Assembly: GCF_014201145.1 (NCBI RefSeq)
Contig: NZ_JACHDP010000001.1
Coordinates: 6,950,532-7,014,531, forward strand
DNA: 64,000 nt
Direction: 5' to 3'
From: Micromonospora parathelypteridis
GTDB lineage: Bacteria; Actinomycetota; Actinomycetes; Mycobacteriales; Micromonosporaceae
This document shows, one piece after another, positions 17,341 through 25,551 of the stretch. The position numbers were made by a program, and so were the translations under genes. Within the stretch, counting starts at the first letter, position 1, and each line of letters begins with the position of its first letter. The notes under the pieces are model-generated. The model did no database searches and was not told the DNA's origin. It saw only the letters and a program-made list of their open reading frames with translations.

Positions 17341-18777
17341 ATGTCGCGCAACGCCGAGTCCACCGCATTCCGGAGCGCCCTTGAGGTGATCCGCGCTGTC
17401 GAGCCGCGGGTGGCCGACGCCATCGGCGCCGAGCTGACCGACCAGCGGGAGTCGCTCAAGCTCATCGCCAGCGAGAACTACGCCTCCCCGGCGACGCTCC
17501 TGGCCATGGGCAACTGGTTCAGTGACAAGTACGCCGAGGGCACCGTGGGGCGCCGCTTCTACGCCGGCTGCCAGAACGTCGACACCGTCGAGGCGCTCGC
17601 CGCCGAGCACGCCCGGGAGCTGTTCGGCGCCGCGCACGCGTACGTGCAGCCGCACTCGGGTATCGACGCCAACCTGGTCGCGTTCTGGGCGGTGCTGGCC
17701 GACCGGGTGGAGTCCCCCGCGCTGAAGAAGGCGCAGGTCCGCCAGGTCAACGATCTCACCGAGGCCGACTGGTTCGCCCTGCGCCGGGAGCTGGGCAACC
17801 AGCGGATGCTCGGCATGTCGCTGGACGCCGGCGGCCACCTCACCCACGGCTTCCGGCCGAACATCTCCGGCAAGATGTTCGACCAGCGCAGCTACGGCAC
17901 CGACCCGGCGACCGGCCTGATCGACTACGACCGGGTGGCCGAGGCGGCCCGCGAGTTCAAGCCGCTGATCCTGGTCGGCGGCTACTCGGCGTACCCCCGG
18001 AAGGTGAACTTCCGGATCCTGCGGGAGATCGCCGACTCGGTCGGCGCCACCTTCATGGTCGACATGGCGCACTTCGCCGGCCTGGTGGCGGGCAAGGTGT
18101 TCACCGGCGACTTCGACCCGGTGCCGCACGCGCACATCGTCACCACGACCACCCACAAGTCGTTGCGCGGCCCGCGCGGCGGCATGGTGCTCTGCCAGCC
18201 GGAGCTGGCCGACCAGGTGGACCGGGGCTGCCCGATGGTGCTCGGTGGTCCGCTGCCGCACGTGATGGCCGCCAAGGCGGTCGCCCTCGCGGAGGCCCGC
18301 CGCCCCGACTTCGCCGACTACGCCCAGCGGATCGTGGACAACGCGCAGGCCCTCGCCGAGGGGCTGCTGCGCCGGGGCGCGAAGCTGGTCACCGGCGGCA
18401 CCGACAACCACCTGGTGCTGATCGACGTGTCCGGCTACGGGCTCACCGGCCGGCAGGCCGAGCAGGCGCTGCTCGACTCGGGCATCGTCACCAACCGCAA
18501 CTCGGTCCCGCAGGACCCGAACGGGGCCTGGTACACGTCCGGCATCCGGATCGGCACCCCGGCACTGACCACCCGCGGCCTGGGCACCGCCGAGATGGAC
18601 CAGACCGCGGAGCTGATCCACACCGTGCTGACCCAGACCACCGCTGGCGCGAACGCCGACGGCACCGCCTCGAAGGCCAAGTACAACCTCGACCCCGACC
18701 TGGCCGACAAGATCGCCCGCCAGGCCACCGATCTGCTGGCCCCGCACCCGCTCTACCCGGCCATCGATCTGGCCTGA
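17341..18777 (+). CDS. glyA: serine hydroxymethyltransferase
   Basis: 478 aa; ATG at 17341 with TTGGAGG upstream. It interconverts serine and glycine while charging tetrahydrofolate with a one-carbon unit. The PLP lysine is in [14 protein letters not shown]; substrate and fold motifs include [38 protein letters not shown] and [15 protein letters not shown]. At 478 aa it is longer than the roughly 420-aa enzyme: an insertion around residues 120-175 ([16 protein letters not shown]) marks the longer actinobacterial subtype. Control by the upstream ZTP riboswitch fits its place in folate metabolism. Confidence 0.95.
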   Translation: MSRNAESTAFRSALEVIRAVEPRVADAIGAELTDQRESLKLIASENYASPATLLAMGNWFSDKYAEGTVGRRFYAGCQNVDTVEALAAEHARELFGAAHAYVQPHSGIDANLVAFWAVLADRVESPALKKAQVRQVNDLTEADWFALRRELGNQRMLGMSLDAGGHLTHGFRPNISGKMFDQRSYGTDPATGLIDYDRVAEAAREFKPLILVGGYSAYPRKVNFRILREIADSVGATFMVDMAHFAGLVAGKVFTGDFDPVPHAHIVTTTTHKSLRGPRGGMVLCQPELADQVDRGCPMVLGGPLPHVMAAKAVALAEARRPDFADYAQRIVDNAQALAEGLLRRGAKLVTGGTDNHLVLIDVSGYGLTGRQAEQALLDSGIVTNRNSVPQDPNGAWYTSGIRIGTPALTTRGLGTAEMDQTAELIHTVLTQTTAGANADGTASKAKYNLDPDLADKIARQATDLLAPHPLYPAIDLA

Positions 18778-18814
18778 CAGCTCGTTCGGACGGATCGGTG
18801 ACGGTCGCGTGAAT

Positions 18815-18862
18815 GAGCGATATACCGCTGAGTCATAAATGCGACTCAGCGGTATATCGCTC
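18815..18862. terminator. perfect 20-bp hairpin between convergent genes
   Basis: Arms 18815-18834 (GAGCGATATACCGCTGAGTC) and 18843-18862 are perfectly complementary around an 8-nt loop (ATAAATGC). It lies 37 bp after glyA and 30 bp after the stop of the convergent small gene, so it can terminate both. It is unusually AT-containing for this genome and could be a dispersed intergenic element rather than a simple terminator. Confidence 0.75.
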
Positions 18863-18892
18863 TTCCAAGTAACTGCGCGGCCACGCCGAATC

Positions 18893-19144
18893 TCAGGCCA
18901 GCGGGCGCTTGAGGTGGTAACGGTGAACTTCGGTGCTGCCTTGGACGTTGTTCACGTCTTCGGCGGCGGAAACCAGCTCCCACCCCTCCCGGCCAGCGCG
19001 GTTGAGGTGCGCGATGGCGGTGTCACCGAAGGCGGTGATGTCCTTGCGTGACCCGTCCGGGGCGTACCAGACGAACGAGACATGGAAATTGCGGCCCTGT
19101 CCCTGATAGCGGCGGACGAGCAGGGCGTACTCCCAGGCAACCAT
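18893..19144 (-). CDS. small DUF4177-like protein
   Basis: ATG at 19144 gives 83 aa; an ATG three codons upstream (19153) is equally possible. The sequence begins MVAWEYALLVRRYQGQG, contains FVWYAPDGSRKD, and has LNRAGREGWELVSAAED, the (L-N-x-x-G-x-x-G-W-E-L-V) signature of DUF4177-type small proteins that begin with W-E-Y. Function is unknown. It is convergent with glyA and separated from it by the 20-bp hairpin. No strong ribosome-binding site is visible. Confidence 0.65.
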   Translation of the reverse strand: MVAWEYALLVRRYQGQGRNFHVSFVWYAPDGSRKDITAFGDTAIAHLNRAGREGWELVSAAEDVNNVQGSTEVHRYHLKRPLA

Positions 19145-19257
19145 GCGGCCCATTATGACCGTCCACCCAGGACGGCGGTACGCGGGCCGTCGCGCTTTGC
19201 CATCCGGTGAACGCGATGTGTCAACCGACGGGTGGTGCCGATCGGGGACGGTCGCGC

Positions 19258-20355
19258 TCAGCGCACCTCGACCGTGCGCAGTTCCCCCGCCGCCGCCGGG
19301 TCGGGGCAACCGGCCAGGGTCAACGCGTCGGTCAGCTCCGCGGCGAGCAGGGCCAGCGCGTCCCGGGCGGCCGGCTGGCCACCGACGGCCAGCGCCCAGA
19401 GCAGCGGCCTGCCGATCAGGACCCCGGAGGCTCCCAGCGCGAGCGCCCGCAGCACGTCGGTGCCGCTCCGGATGCCGCTGTCCACCAGCACCTGGCACCG
19501 GTCGCCGACCGCGTCGAGCACCTCCGGCAGCATGGTGATGCTGGCCGGCGCCCCGTCGAGCTGCCGGCCGCCGTGGTTGGAGACGACCACCGCGTCCGCG
19601 CCGACCCGTACCGCCTCGACCGCGTCACGGGGGTCCAGCACGCCCTTGACCACGAGCGGCAGGTCGACCTGCTCCCGTAGCCAGGCGAGGTCCGCCCAGC
19701 GCAGCGCCGGCGCGAACGACGCGGCGACCGCGGCCACTCCCGGTGCGCCGGCGTGCGCCAGGGCGGCGCGGCCGTCCGGCAGGTTCGCGGCGACCACGTC
19801 GGCCGGCAGCCGGAACGCGTTGCGAAGGTCCCGGGGGTGCCGGCCGAGCACCGGGACGTCCACGGTGAGCATCAATGCCCGGCAACCCGCCGCGACGACC
19901 CGGTCCAGCAGATCACGGACCATGGCACGTTCACGCAGCCAGTAGAGCTGGAACCAGATCTCCGCGCCCGCACCGGCGATCTGTTCGATCGGTGTGCTGG
20001 CCAACGTGCTGGCCACGTAGGGCACGCCGGCCGCGCCGGCCGCCGCCGCGAGGGCCAACTCCCCGTCCGGGTGCAGGAGTCGCTGGTACGCCATGGGCGC
20101 CACCCCGACCGGCATGGCGTACGGGCGGCCGAGCAGCCGGGTGCGGAGGTCGGCGGCGCCCACCCCGCGCAGCACCCGGGGCAGCACGGCGACCCGGTCC
20201 AGCCCGCGACGGTTGGCAGCCAGGGTCACCTCGGCCGCGCTGCCGCCGGCGACGTAGTCCCACACGTCCGGCGGCAGCACCGCCCGGGCCCGCTCGGTGT
20301 AGTCGTCGAGCGACACCGCCGGGCGGTCGGTCAGCACCGGTCGGTCGGTCAGCAT
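19258..20355 (-). CDS. FMN-dependent alpha-hydroxy-acid oxidase family protein
   Basis: ATG at 20355 gives 365 aa. The TIM-barrel flavoenzyme signatures are intact: DVWDYVAGGSAAEVTL, PVGVAPMAYQRLLHPDGE, FQLYWLRERAMVRDLL, LTVDVPVLGRHPRDLRN, VVKGVLDPRDAVEAV, and the active-site SNHGGRQLDGAPASI with the catalytic His followed by the FMN phosphate loop DSGIRSGTDVLRALALGA. It oxidises an L-2-hydroxy acid (glycolate, lactate or mandelate type); the specific substrate is not determinable. A direct repeat (CGCCGACGATG twice) lies 60-100 bp upstream. Confidence 0.9.
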   Translation of the reverse strand: MLTDRPVLTDRPAVSLDDYTERARAVLPPDVWDYVAGGSAAEVTLAANRRGLDRVAVLPRVLRGVGAADLRTRLLGRPYAMPVGVAPMAYQRLLHPDGELALAAAAGAAGVPYVASTLASTPIEQIAGAGAEIWFQLYWLRERAMVRDLLDRVVAAGCRALMLTVDVPVLGRHPRDLRNAFRLPADVVAANLPDGRAALAHAGAPGVAAVAASFAPALRWADLAWLREQVDLPLVVKGVLDPRDAVEAVRVGADAVVVSNHGGRQLDGAPASITMLPEVLDAVGDRCQVLVDSGIRSGTDVLRALALGASGVLIGRPLLWALAVGGQPAARDALALLAAELTDALTLAGCPDPAAAGELRTVEVR

Positions 20356-20830
20356 CGGCTCAACCACCTCGCACCCCCGTGCCCGCCCTCGGGCCGTCTG
20401 CTGGCGGTCTCCACGCCGACGATGGTTTAGAAACCTAGCTCCGCCGACGATGAGCGTCAATCGGGGTGATCAAGCGGCGCGAATTCGATTGCGGGACGTC
20501 GGGCGGTCCCCCCAGGCTCGGACGGATGAGTGCGCAGCCCCTCCCCGACATACCCGGCGCCAACGACCGCCTGGCGGGGCGGCCCACTGTCCACCACTGT
20601 GGATAACCGAGATCCGGCCCGGGCTGCCGAGGCCCGGCACGTGCTCGGCGAGTTGCTCGTTCGCCGCCCGTTCGCCTGATGGCCGGGCGGACGTCGGCCG
20701 GGCCGGCTAGCCTCGGCCGCCGTGGCCGCGCCGGACCACGTCGGCCCGAGGACGGCCGGCGTCGGCCGCGGGAGCACCCCGGCGGCGTACGCCACGCTCT
20801 GCTCCTTCCGTGCCCAGGAGGCCGCCGCGC
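20356..20830. other. 475-bp divergent intergenic region
   Basis: No credible gene is seen between the oxidase and the BNR-repeat gene. The left part holds the CGCCGACGATG direct repeat and the GGTTT-AG-AAACC element; the right part holds a TAGCCT hexamer (20708-20713) and AGGAGG before the BNR-repeat start at 20831. Open frames in the middle lack motifs and have unfavourable composition. The remainder is unexplained. Confidence 0.5.
20414..20452 (-). promoter_or_regulatory. 11-bp direct repeats around a small palindrome
   Basis: CGCCGACGATG occurs at 20414-20424 and 20442-20452 (28-bp period) and flanks GGTTT-AG-AAACC (20424-20435). The block lies 59-97 bp upstream of the oxidase start at 20355. 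The arrangement suits an operator or activator site; no binding protein can be named. Confidence 0.35.
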
Positions 20831-21766
20831 ATGACGTCGTCACCCACCCGTCGCCGCACCGCCGAGGTCACCGCCGTGCGGCGGATCGGCGACAGCGCGC
20901 CGCACAGCGCGTTCACCGACCTCGTCCGGTACGCCGGCACCTGGTTCTGCGCCTTCCGCGAGGCGCGGACCCACCTCTCCGACGACGGTGTCATCCGGGT
21001 GCTGACCTCGGCCGACGGGCGCTCGTGGACCTCGGCGACGACGATCCGCCAGGCCGGTGCCGACCTGCGCGACCCTCGGTTCGTTCCGCGGCCCGACGGG
21101 CGCCTGCAACTGCTGGCGGCGGCGAGCAGCGGGAGCCCCCGGACCTTCGACACGGTGGCCTGGCTCTCCGACGACGGGCACACCTGGGGCGACCCGATCG
21201 GTGTCGGTGAACCGGGTGTCTGGGTGTGGAGGGCCGCGTGGCACGACGACGTGATGTACGGCGTCGGCTACGCCACCCGTGAGCCGCGGTTCGCCCGGCT
21301 CTACCGCAGCGTGGACGGCACCGACCTGGAGCCGTGGGTGCCGACGCTGTTCGAGGGCGGCTACCCCAACGAGTCGGGGCTGGTCTTCGACCCGGACGGC
21401 ACGGCCTTCTGCCTGCTGCGGCGCGACGGTGACAACGCCAGCGCGCAGCTCGGCCTGGCCCGGCCGCCGTACCGGGAGTGGCGGTGGACCGACCTGGGCG
21501 TCCAGGTGGGCGGGCCGGCGCTGCTCCGGCTGCCCGACGGAGGCCTGCTGGCCGGGGTACGCCTGCTCGACGGTGTCGTCCGCACCGCGATCTGCGCGGT
21601 CGACCCGGAGCGTGGCGAGCTGACCGAACTGGTCGCGTTGCCCTCCGGCGGTGACACCAGCTATCCGGGGCTGGTCTGGCACGACGATCTGCTCTGGGTC
21701 AGCTACTACTCCTCCCACGAGGAGCGGACGTGCGTCTATCTCGCCGAGGTCCGGCTGACCGCCTGA
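20831..21766 (+). CDS. sialidase-like/BNR-repeat protein
   Basis: ATG at 20831 with CAGGAGG nine bases upstream; 311 aa, no signal peptide visible. Asp-box (S-x-D-x-G-x-x-W) motifs recur: TSADGRSW, LSDDGHTW, YRSVDGTDLEPW, typical of sialidase-fold beta-propellers. FCAFREARTHLSDDGVIRV near the N-terminus supplies an Arg that could belong to a substrate pocket, as in exo-sialidases. True sialidase activity is uncertain because many intracellular BNR proteins act on other sugars. It reads alone, downstream of a long intergenic region. Confidence 0.75.
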   Translation: MTSSPTRRRTAEVTAVRRIGDSAPHSAFTDLVRYAGTWFCAFREARTHLSDDGVIRVLTSADGRSWTSATTIRQAGADLRDPRFVPRPDGRLQLLAAASSGSPRTFDTVAWLSDDGHTWGDPIGVGEPGVWVWRAAWHDDVMYGVGYATREPRFARLYRSVDGTDLEPWVPTLFEGGYPNESGLVFDPDGTAFCLLRRDGDNASAQLGLARPPYREWRWTDLGVQVGGPALLRLPDGGLLAGVRLLDGVVRTAICAVDPERGELTELVALPSGGDTSYPGLVWHDDLLWVSYYSSHEERTCVYLAEVRLTA

Positions 21767-21897
21767 TCGGCACCGTCCACCACGGACAATCGAGGGGACC
21801 ACGGCCGGCGACGCCAGCCGCTATCGTCGTCCCGACGGGGCGGTCTCCGCGACCTCACGGGGGGCCTGCCAGCACAAGGCTGACAGGAAAGAGAAGC

Positions 21898-23826
21898 ATG
21901 CGTACAACCCGTAGTCGCCTGGCGAAGGGTTCGGCGTTCGTCGCCGTCGTCGTCGCGGCGAGCACGATCATCAGCGCCACCGCGCAGGCGGTGAGCGGGG
22001 TCAGCCCGGTGCCTGCGGGCACCTACCTGTTCACCGCCAAAATCCAGAGCGACCTCGGGGCCTGTTCCGCGGCCCTGGTCGACCCCACCTGGGTGATCAC
22101 GACCACCAGTTGTCTCACCAGCGAAGGTCAGCCCGTCGTGGCCGGCCCGCCGACCCGCCCGACGACCGTCACGGTCGGCCGCACGGACCTGACCTCCACG
22201 GCCGGCCATGTTCTGAGTGTCACCTCGCTGGTGCCGCACCCCTCCCGCAACGTGGTGCTCGCACAGCTCGATCGGCCGGCCAGCGGTGTCACGCCGATCG
22301 CGCTCGGAGCCGCCGCGACCGTGGGTGAGCAGCTCATGGCCGCCGGCTTCGGCCGTACCGCCACCGAATGGGTTCCCAACAAGCTGCACGCGGGCGCGTT
22401 CGCTGTCACCGCCGTCGCCGGCCAGACCCTGACCATCGACGGCACCGACAACGCCACCACCCTCTGCAAGGGTGATGCCGGCGGTCCGCTGGTGCGGGCC
22501 GGTTCGGGCGCGCCGCAACTTGTCGCCCTGCACGACCGCTCCTGGCAGGGCGGCTGTCTCGCCGAGTCCGAGACCCGCCGTACCGCCACCGAGGTCCGGG
22601 TCGACGACCTCGGCGGCTGGATCGCCCAGAGCACGCGCAACAGCTACGTCGCGCTGGCCTCCGGCGGCGCTCTGCTGGACACTCGCAGCGGCGTCGGCGC
22701 CCCCGCGGGCCTACGCACCGGTGGCAGCACGACCACTGTCCAGGCGCTCGGGGTTACGGGTGTCCCCACCACCGGTGTCACCGCTGTTCTGGTGGACGTG
22801 ACGGCGATCAACCCCACCCAGAACTCCTACATGATTGTCTACCCGGGCGGCTCGACCCGGCCGGTCACGGCCTCGATCAATGCCTCCACCGGTGAGACGA
22901 TCTCCACCACGCAGGTGGTCAAGGTGGGGTCCAACGGCACGATCTCCGTGTACAACCAGGGCGGCAGCATGCACGTCCGCATCGACGTCCACGGCTACTT
23001 CACGAACAGCGGCGGCGGCGGTCTCGTCGCGGTGGAACACCGCCGCGTGGTCGACACCCGCAACGGCACCGGCACCACCACCGGCACGATTCCCACCAAC
23101 GGCAGCCGCACGTTCACGCTGGCCGAGGACGACGGCATCCCGGCCGGCACCAGCAACGTGCTACTCGAGGCGGTCGTCGTCGGTGCGACAGGTGGCGGCT
23201 ACCTCACCGCGTCCCCGACGGGCGGCACGGCCGACCCGAGCAGCGTGCTGGACTACGCCAGCGGAGTCACCGCACAGGGTGTCGCCGTCAAGCTCTCCTC
23301 GACCAACCAGGTCACCTTCGTGAATCGTGGCCCGGCCGTGCACCTGGTGCTGACCCTGCAGGGTTACGTCGCGGCATCCCCGACCATGGGTGCGGATCTA
23401 CGTCTCACGCCGGCCACCCAGGTCCTGGACACGCGGGCCAACGGTGGGGCTCCCATCAAGGCGAAGGGTGAACTGTCCGTCAACCTCGCCACCGCCATCG
23501 GCCTTCCACCGAACGCGATGGACGGCGCCCTCATCTCGATCACGGTGATCAGCCCGACCGCGAGTGGCGTCCTCACGGTCGAGCACGCCGGGCCGTACGC
23601 CTCCACCCCGGACGGACCGTTGATGACGAACCCGTCGGTGTCGAACTTCACTGCGGGCCACCATGCCCGGACCACAATGATGGTGACCAAGGTCGGCCGG
23701 GATGACGGCAGCTTCTACAACGGGCAGCCGGGCGTGGTCAGGATCGTGAACTTCAGCGGCGGCACCGTGCACTTGGTGGTGACCCTGCACGGATGGTTCA
23801 ACCAGCCGGCGGTCGCCGGCAGCTGA
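21898..23826 (+). CDS. secreted trypsin-fold pseudoprotease with three C-terminal DTR-type domains
   Basis: ATG at 21898, 642 aa. Residues 1-31 are a signal peptide. Residues of about 33-250 align by eye with chymotrypsin-family proteases, but each catalytic position is changed. The His motif (normally TAAHC) reads TTTSC (Ser71). The Asp motif (normally D-I-A-L) reads RNVVLAQL (Asn118). The nucleophile motif GDSGGP reads GDAGGP (Ala194). Flanking disulfide cysteines are kept. Three repeats of about 120 aa follow, each opening L/V-x-DTR (about residues 261, 386 and 511) and closing with a V-x-L/V-HGYF/W-like strand; such modules occur in actinobacterial secreted proteins. A binding or regulatory role is likely. 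A strong hairpin follows the gene. Confidence 0.85.
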   Translation: MRTTRSRLAKGSAFVAVVVAASTIISATAQAVSGVSPVPAGTYLFTAKIQSDLGACSAALVDPTWVITTTSCLTSEGQPVVAGPPTRPTTVTVGRTDLTSTAGHVLSVTSLVPHPSRNVVLAQLDRPASGVTPIALGAAATVGEQLMAAGFGRTATEWVPNKLHAGAFAVTAVAGQTLTIDGTDNATTLCKGDAGGPLVRAGSGAPQLVALHDRSWQGGCLAESETRRTATEVRVDDLGGWIAQSTRNSYVALASGGALLDTRSGVGAPAGLRTGGSTTTVQALGVTGVPTTGVTAVLVDVTAINPTQNSYMIVYPGGSTRPVTASINASTGETISTTQVVKVGSNGTISVYNQGGSMHVRIDVHGYFTNSGGGGLVAVEHRRVVDTRNGTGTTTGTIPTNGSRTFTLAEDDGIPAGTSNVLLEAVVVGATGGGYLTASPTGGTADPSSVLDYASGVTAQGVAVKLSSTNQVTFVNRGPAVHLVLTLQGYVAASPTMGADLRLTPATQVLDTRANGGAPIKAKGELSVNLATAIGLPPNAMDGALISITVISPTASGVLTVEHAGPYASTPDGPLMTNPSVSNFTAGHHARTTMMVTKVGRDDGSFYNGQPGVVRIVNFSGGTVHLVVTLHGWFNQPAVAGS

Positions 23827-23837
23827 ACACCACACCA

Positions 23838-23878
23838 CCGCGGTCGCTCCTGGCCACCAGGGTCAGGAGCGACCGCGG
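23838..23878. terminator. bidirectional terminator hairpin
   Basis: Perfect 15-bp arms (CCGCGGTCGCTCCTG at 23838-23852; complement 23864-23878) with an 11-nt loop, between the pseudoprotease gene (ends 23826) and the convergent end of the polyketide operon (23918). It probably terminates both transcripts. Confidence 0.75.
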
Positions 23879-23917
23879 CGCTGGCGTTCGGACCGGATCC
23901 GCCGCCGGCGAGCGTGC

Positions 23918-24241
23918 TCAACCCGCCGCGAAGGCCGGAGTCTGTGCGTGGATGTGGAAACGCAGCGAACGGGCGTCGGTGAAGCACTCCCGCATCGGAC
24001 GCACCAGGTCCCGGTGCTCCGGAGTGCGCTCCCAGGCCTCGAAGTCCGCCAGACTCGCCCACTCGCTGGTGATCAACCACTGCTCCGGGTCGGTCGACGA
24101 GCGGCACACCTGGTCGACCACGTGCCCCGGCACGCCGTCGGCGACCAGGTGCCGCACCTCCTCGTACGCGGCGAGGAACTGCTCGGTGCGGGGCACCGGC
24201 ACCCGTACCAGGAACACCACCCGGGCTCGCTGATCGCTCAT
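23918..24241 (-). CDS. small monooxygenase-like protein of the polyketide locus (ABM-type ferredoxin-like fold)
   Basis: 107 aa; ATG at 24241 overlaps the KS-beta stop (ATGA). Sequence features are RARVVFLVRVPVPRTEQFLAAYEEV, WLITSEWASLADFEAWERTPEHRDL and a C-terminal LRFHIH strand, resembling antibiotic-biosynthesis monooxygenase (ABM, TcmH/ActVA-orf6-like) dimeric alpha/beta barrels. These cofactor-free enzymes oxidise anthrone-type polyketides to quinones. It is the last gene of the polyketide operon, followed by a strong terminator. Assignment as an oxygenase rather than a stress/NIPSNAP-like protein rests on context. Confidence 0.72.
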   Translation of the reverse strand: MSDQRARVVFLVRVPVPRTEQFLAAYEEVRHLVADGVPGHVVDQVCRSSTDPEQWLITSEWASLADFEAWERTPEHRDLVRPMRECFTDARSLRFHIHAQTPAFAAG

Positions 24242-25551
24242 GGCGTCTCTCCCCTCATCGGCACCGCCCCGCGCAGGACCAGCGCACTGTTGAACCCGTC
24301 GAAGCCCCGCGCGCAGACCAGCGCGAGCCTGCTTCGCGGCTGGCGGTGCTCGCGCAGGAAGTCCAGCTCGCACCCCTCGGCGACCTCGTCCGGTCCGGCG
24401 GAGGCGGGCAGCGTGTCGTGCGCGAAGGCGAGCAGCGCGGTGGCCACGTCCAACGCCGACCCACCCTGGTACGCCCGCCCGGTCAGCGGCTTCTGCGTGG
24501 TCACCGGAGGTGGCCGGTCGGCGAAGACGGCGCGCAGCGCCTCGGCCTCGCTGCGGTCGTAGCGGCGCACACCGAGGGCGTCGGGCAGCACCACGTCGAT
24601 CCCGGCCGCCGCGACGCCGGCCCGGTCCAGGGCCAGCCGCATCGCCCGCGCGTACTGGGCCGGGTCACCGGCGCTGTCCGCCGTGGTGTGCGCGGCGTCG
24701 TGGGTGGAGCCCCAACCGCTCACCTCACCGTAGACGCGGGCGCCCCGGGACAACGCGTGCCCCAACTCCTCCACCACGAACACCGCTCCCCCCTCGGCCG
24801 GCAGGTAGCCGCTGGCCGAGGCGTCGAACGGCCGGTACGCCCGCTCCGGATCGGAGACGTCGCTGAGCAGCCCGGAGCGCAGCTGGCACGCCAGCGCGTA
24901 CGGGCTGAGCGGGCACTCAGTGGCCCCGGCGATCACCACCGGTGTGCCTCGGCGTATCGCGCGAGCGGCGTGGGCGAGGCTGTCCAGCCCGCCGGCCGCC
25001 TCCGCGACCAGCACCCCGCTCGGCCCCTTGAACTGGTGGTGAATGGAGAGCTGCCCGACGCTGGCCGCGTAGAACCAGGCGATCGACTGGTACGCCCCGA
25101 CCGTCCGCGACGACCCACCCCAGAGCCGTTGCAGCTCCCGCTGGCCGAACAGGTTGCCCCCGGACGAGCTGGCCAGCGTCACCGCGTAGCCGTACGGGTC
25201 GGGGGCCCGGTCGGGTAGGCCCGCGTCGGCCAACGCCAGCCGGGTGGCGGCGAACCCGAGGTGCGTCCACCGGTCGGTCTGCACCAACTGTCGACTGTCG
25301 GCGTAGGAGTCGGCGGTGAAGCCGGGCACCTCCCCGCCGTACCGGGTCGGATAGCCGGACGGGTCGAACAGCGTGATCGGCCCGGTCCGGCGGGTCCCGG
25401 CCAGCACCGTACGCCAGTGCGCGTCCGCGCCGATGCCGCTCGGCGCCACCACACCGATACCGGTCACCACCGCCCGGGCGGCGCTCACGCCGCCACTACC
25501 GTGAGCGCCGCCACTGCCTTGAGCGCCGCCACTGCCGTGAGCGCCGCTCAC
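24238..25551 (-). CDS. type II polyketide synthase KS-beta (chain length factor)
   Basis: GTG at 25551 overlaps the KS-alpha stop (GTGA); 437 aa. An alternative GTG at 25488 would skip an unusual Gly/Ser/His-rich leader encoded by three 18-nt repeats. The body is a ketosynthase fold without the nucleophilic Cys: the KS-alpha TGCTSGID segment here reads AEAAGGLD (Ala at about 185). Chain length factors usually have Gln there (AEQAGGLD), so this protein departs from the norm. It pairs with KS-alpha and sets the length of the poly-beta-keto chain. Other segments are ordinary ([37 protein letters not shown]). Confidence 0.9.
   Translation of the reverse strand: MSGAHGSGGAQGSGGAHGSGGVSAARAVVTGIGVVAPSGIGADAHWRTVLAGTRRTGPITLFDPSGYPTRYGGEVPGFTADSYADSRQLVQTDRWTHLGFAATRLALADAGLPDRAPDPYGYAVTLASSSGGNLFGQRELQRLWGGSSRTVGAYQSIAWFYAASVGQLSIHHQFKGPSGVLVAEAAGGLDSLAHAARAIRRGTPVVIAGATECPLSPYALACQLRSGLLSDVSDPERAYRPFDASASGYLPAEGGAVFVVEELGHALSRGARVYGEVSGWGSTHDAAHTTADSAGDPAQYARAMRLALDRAGVAAAGIDVVLPDALGVRRYDRSEAEALRAVFADRPPPVTTQKPLTGRAYQGGSALDVATALLAFAHDTLPASAGPDEVAEGCELDFLREHRQPRSRLALVCARGFDGFNSALVLRGAVPMRGETP
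25492..25545 (-). repeat. three 18-nt tandem repeats at the KS-beta 5' end
   Basis: On the minus strand, three units of GGCGCTCACGGCAGTGGC (with single-base variants) encode (GAHGSG)(GAQGSG)(GAHGSG) just after the overlapping GTG start. The second candidate start (GTG, 25488) follows directly. The repeat may vary in copy number between strains. Confidence 0.8.

Noticed and set aside
20450..20843. Possible small genes on either strand in the 20.4-20.8 kb gap
   Set aside because: Translations are Arg/Pro/Ala-rich, lack motifs, and overlap the promoter and RBS region of the BNR-repeat gene.
25492..25545. Short tandem repeats as a possible CRISPR-like array
   Set aside because: Units are contiguous 18-nt in-frame repeats without spacers and encode a Gly-rich leader.
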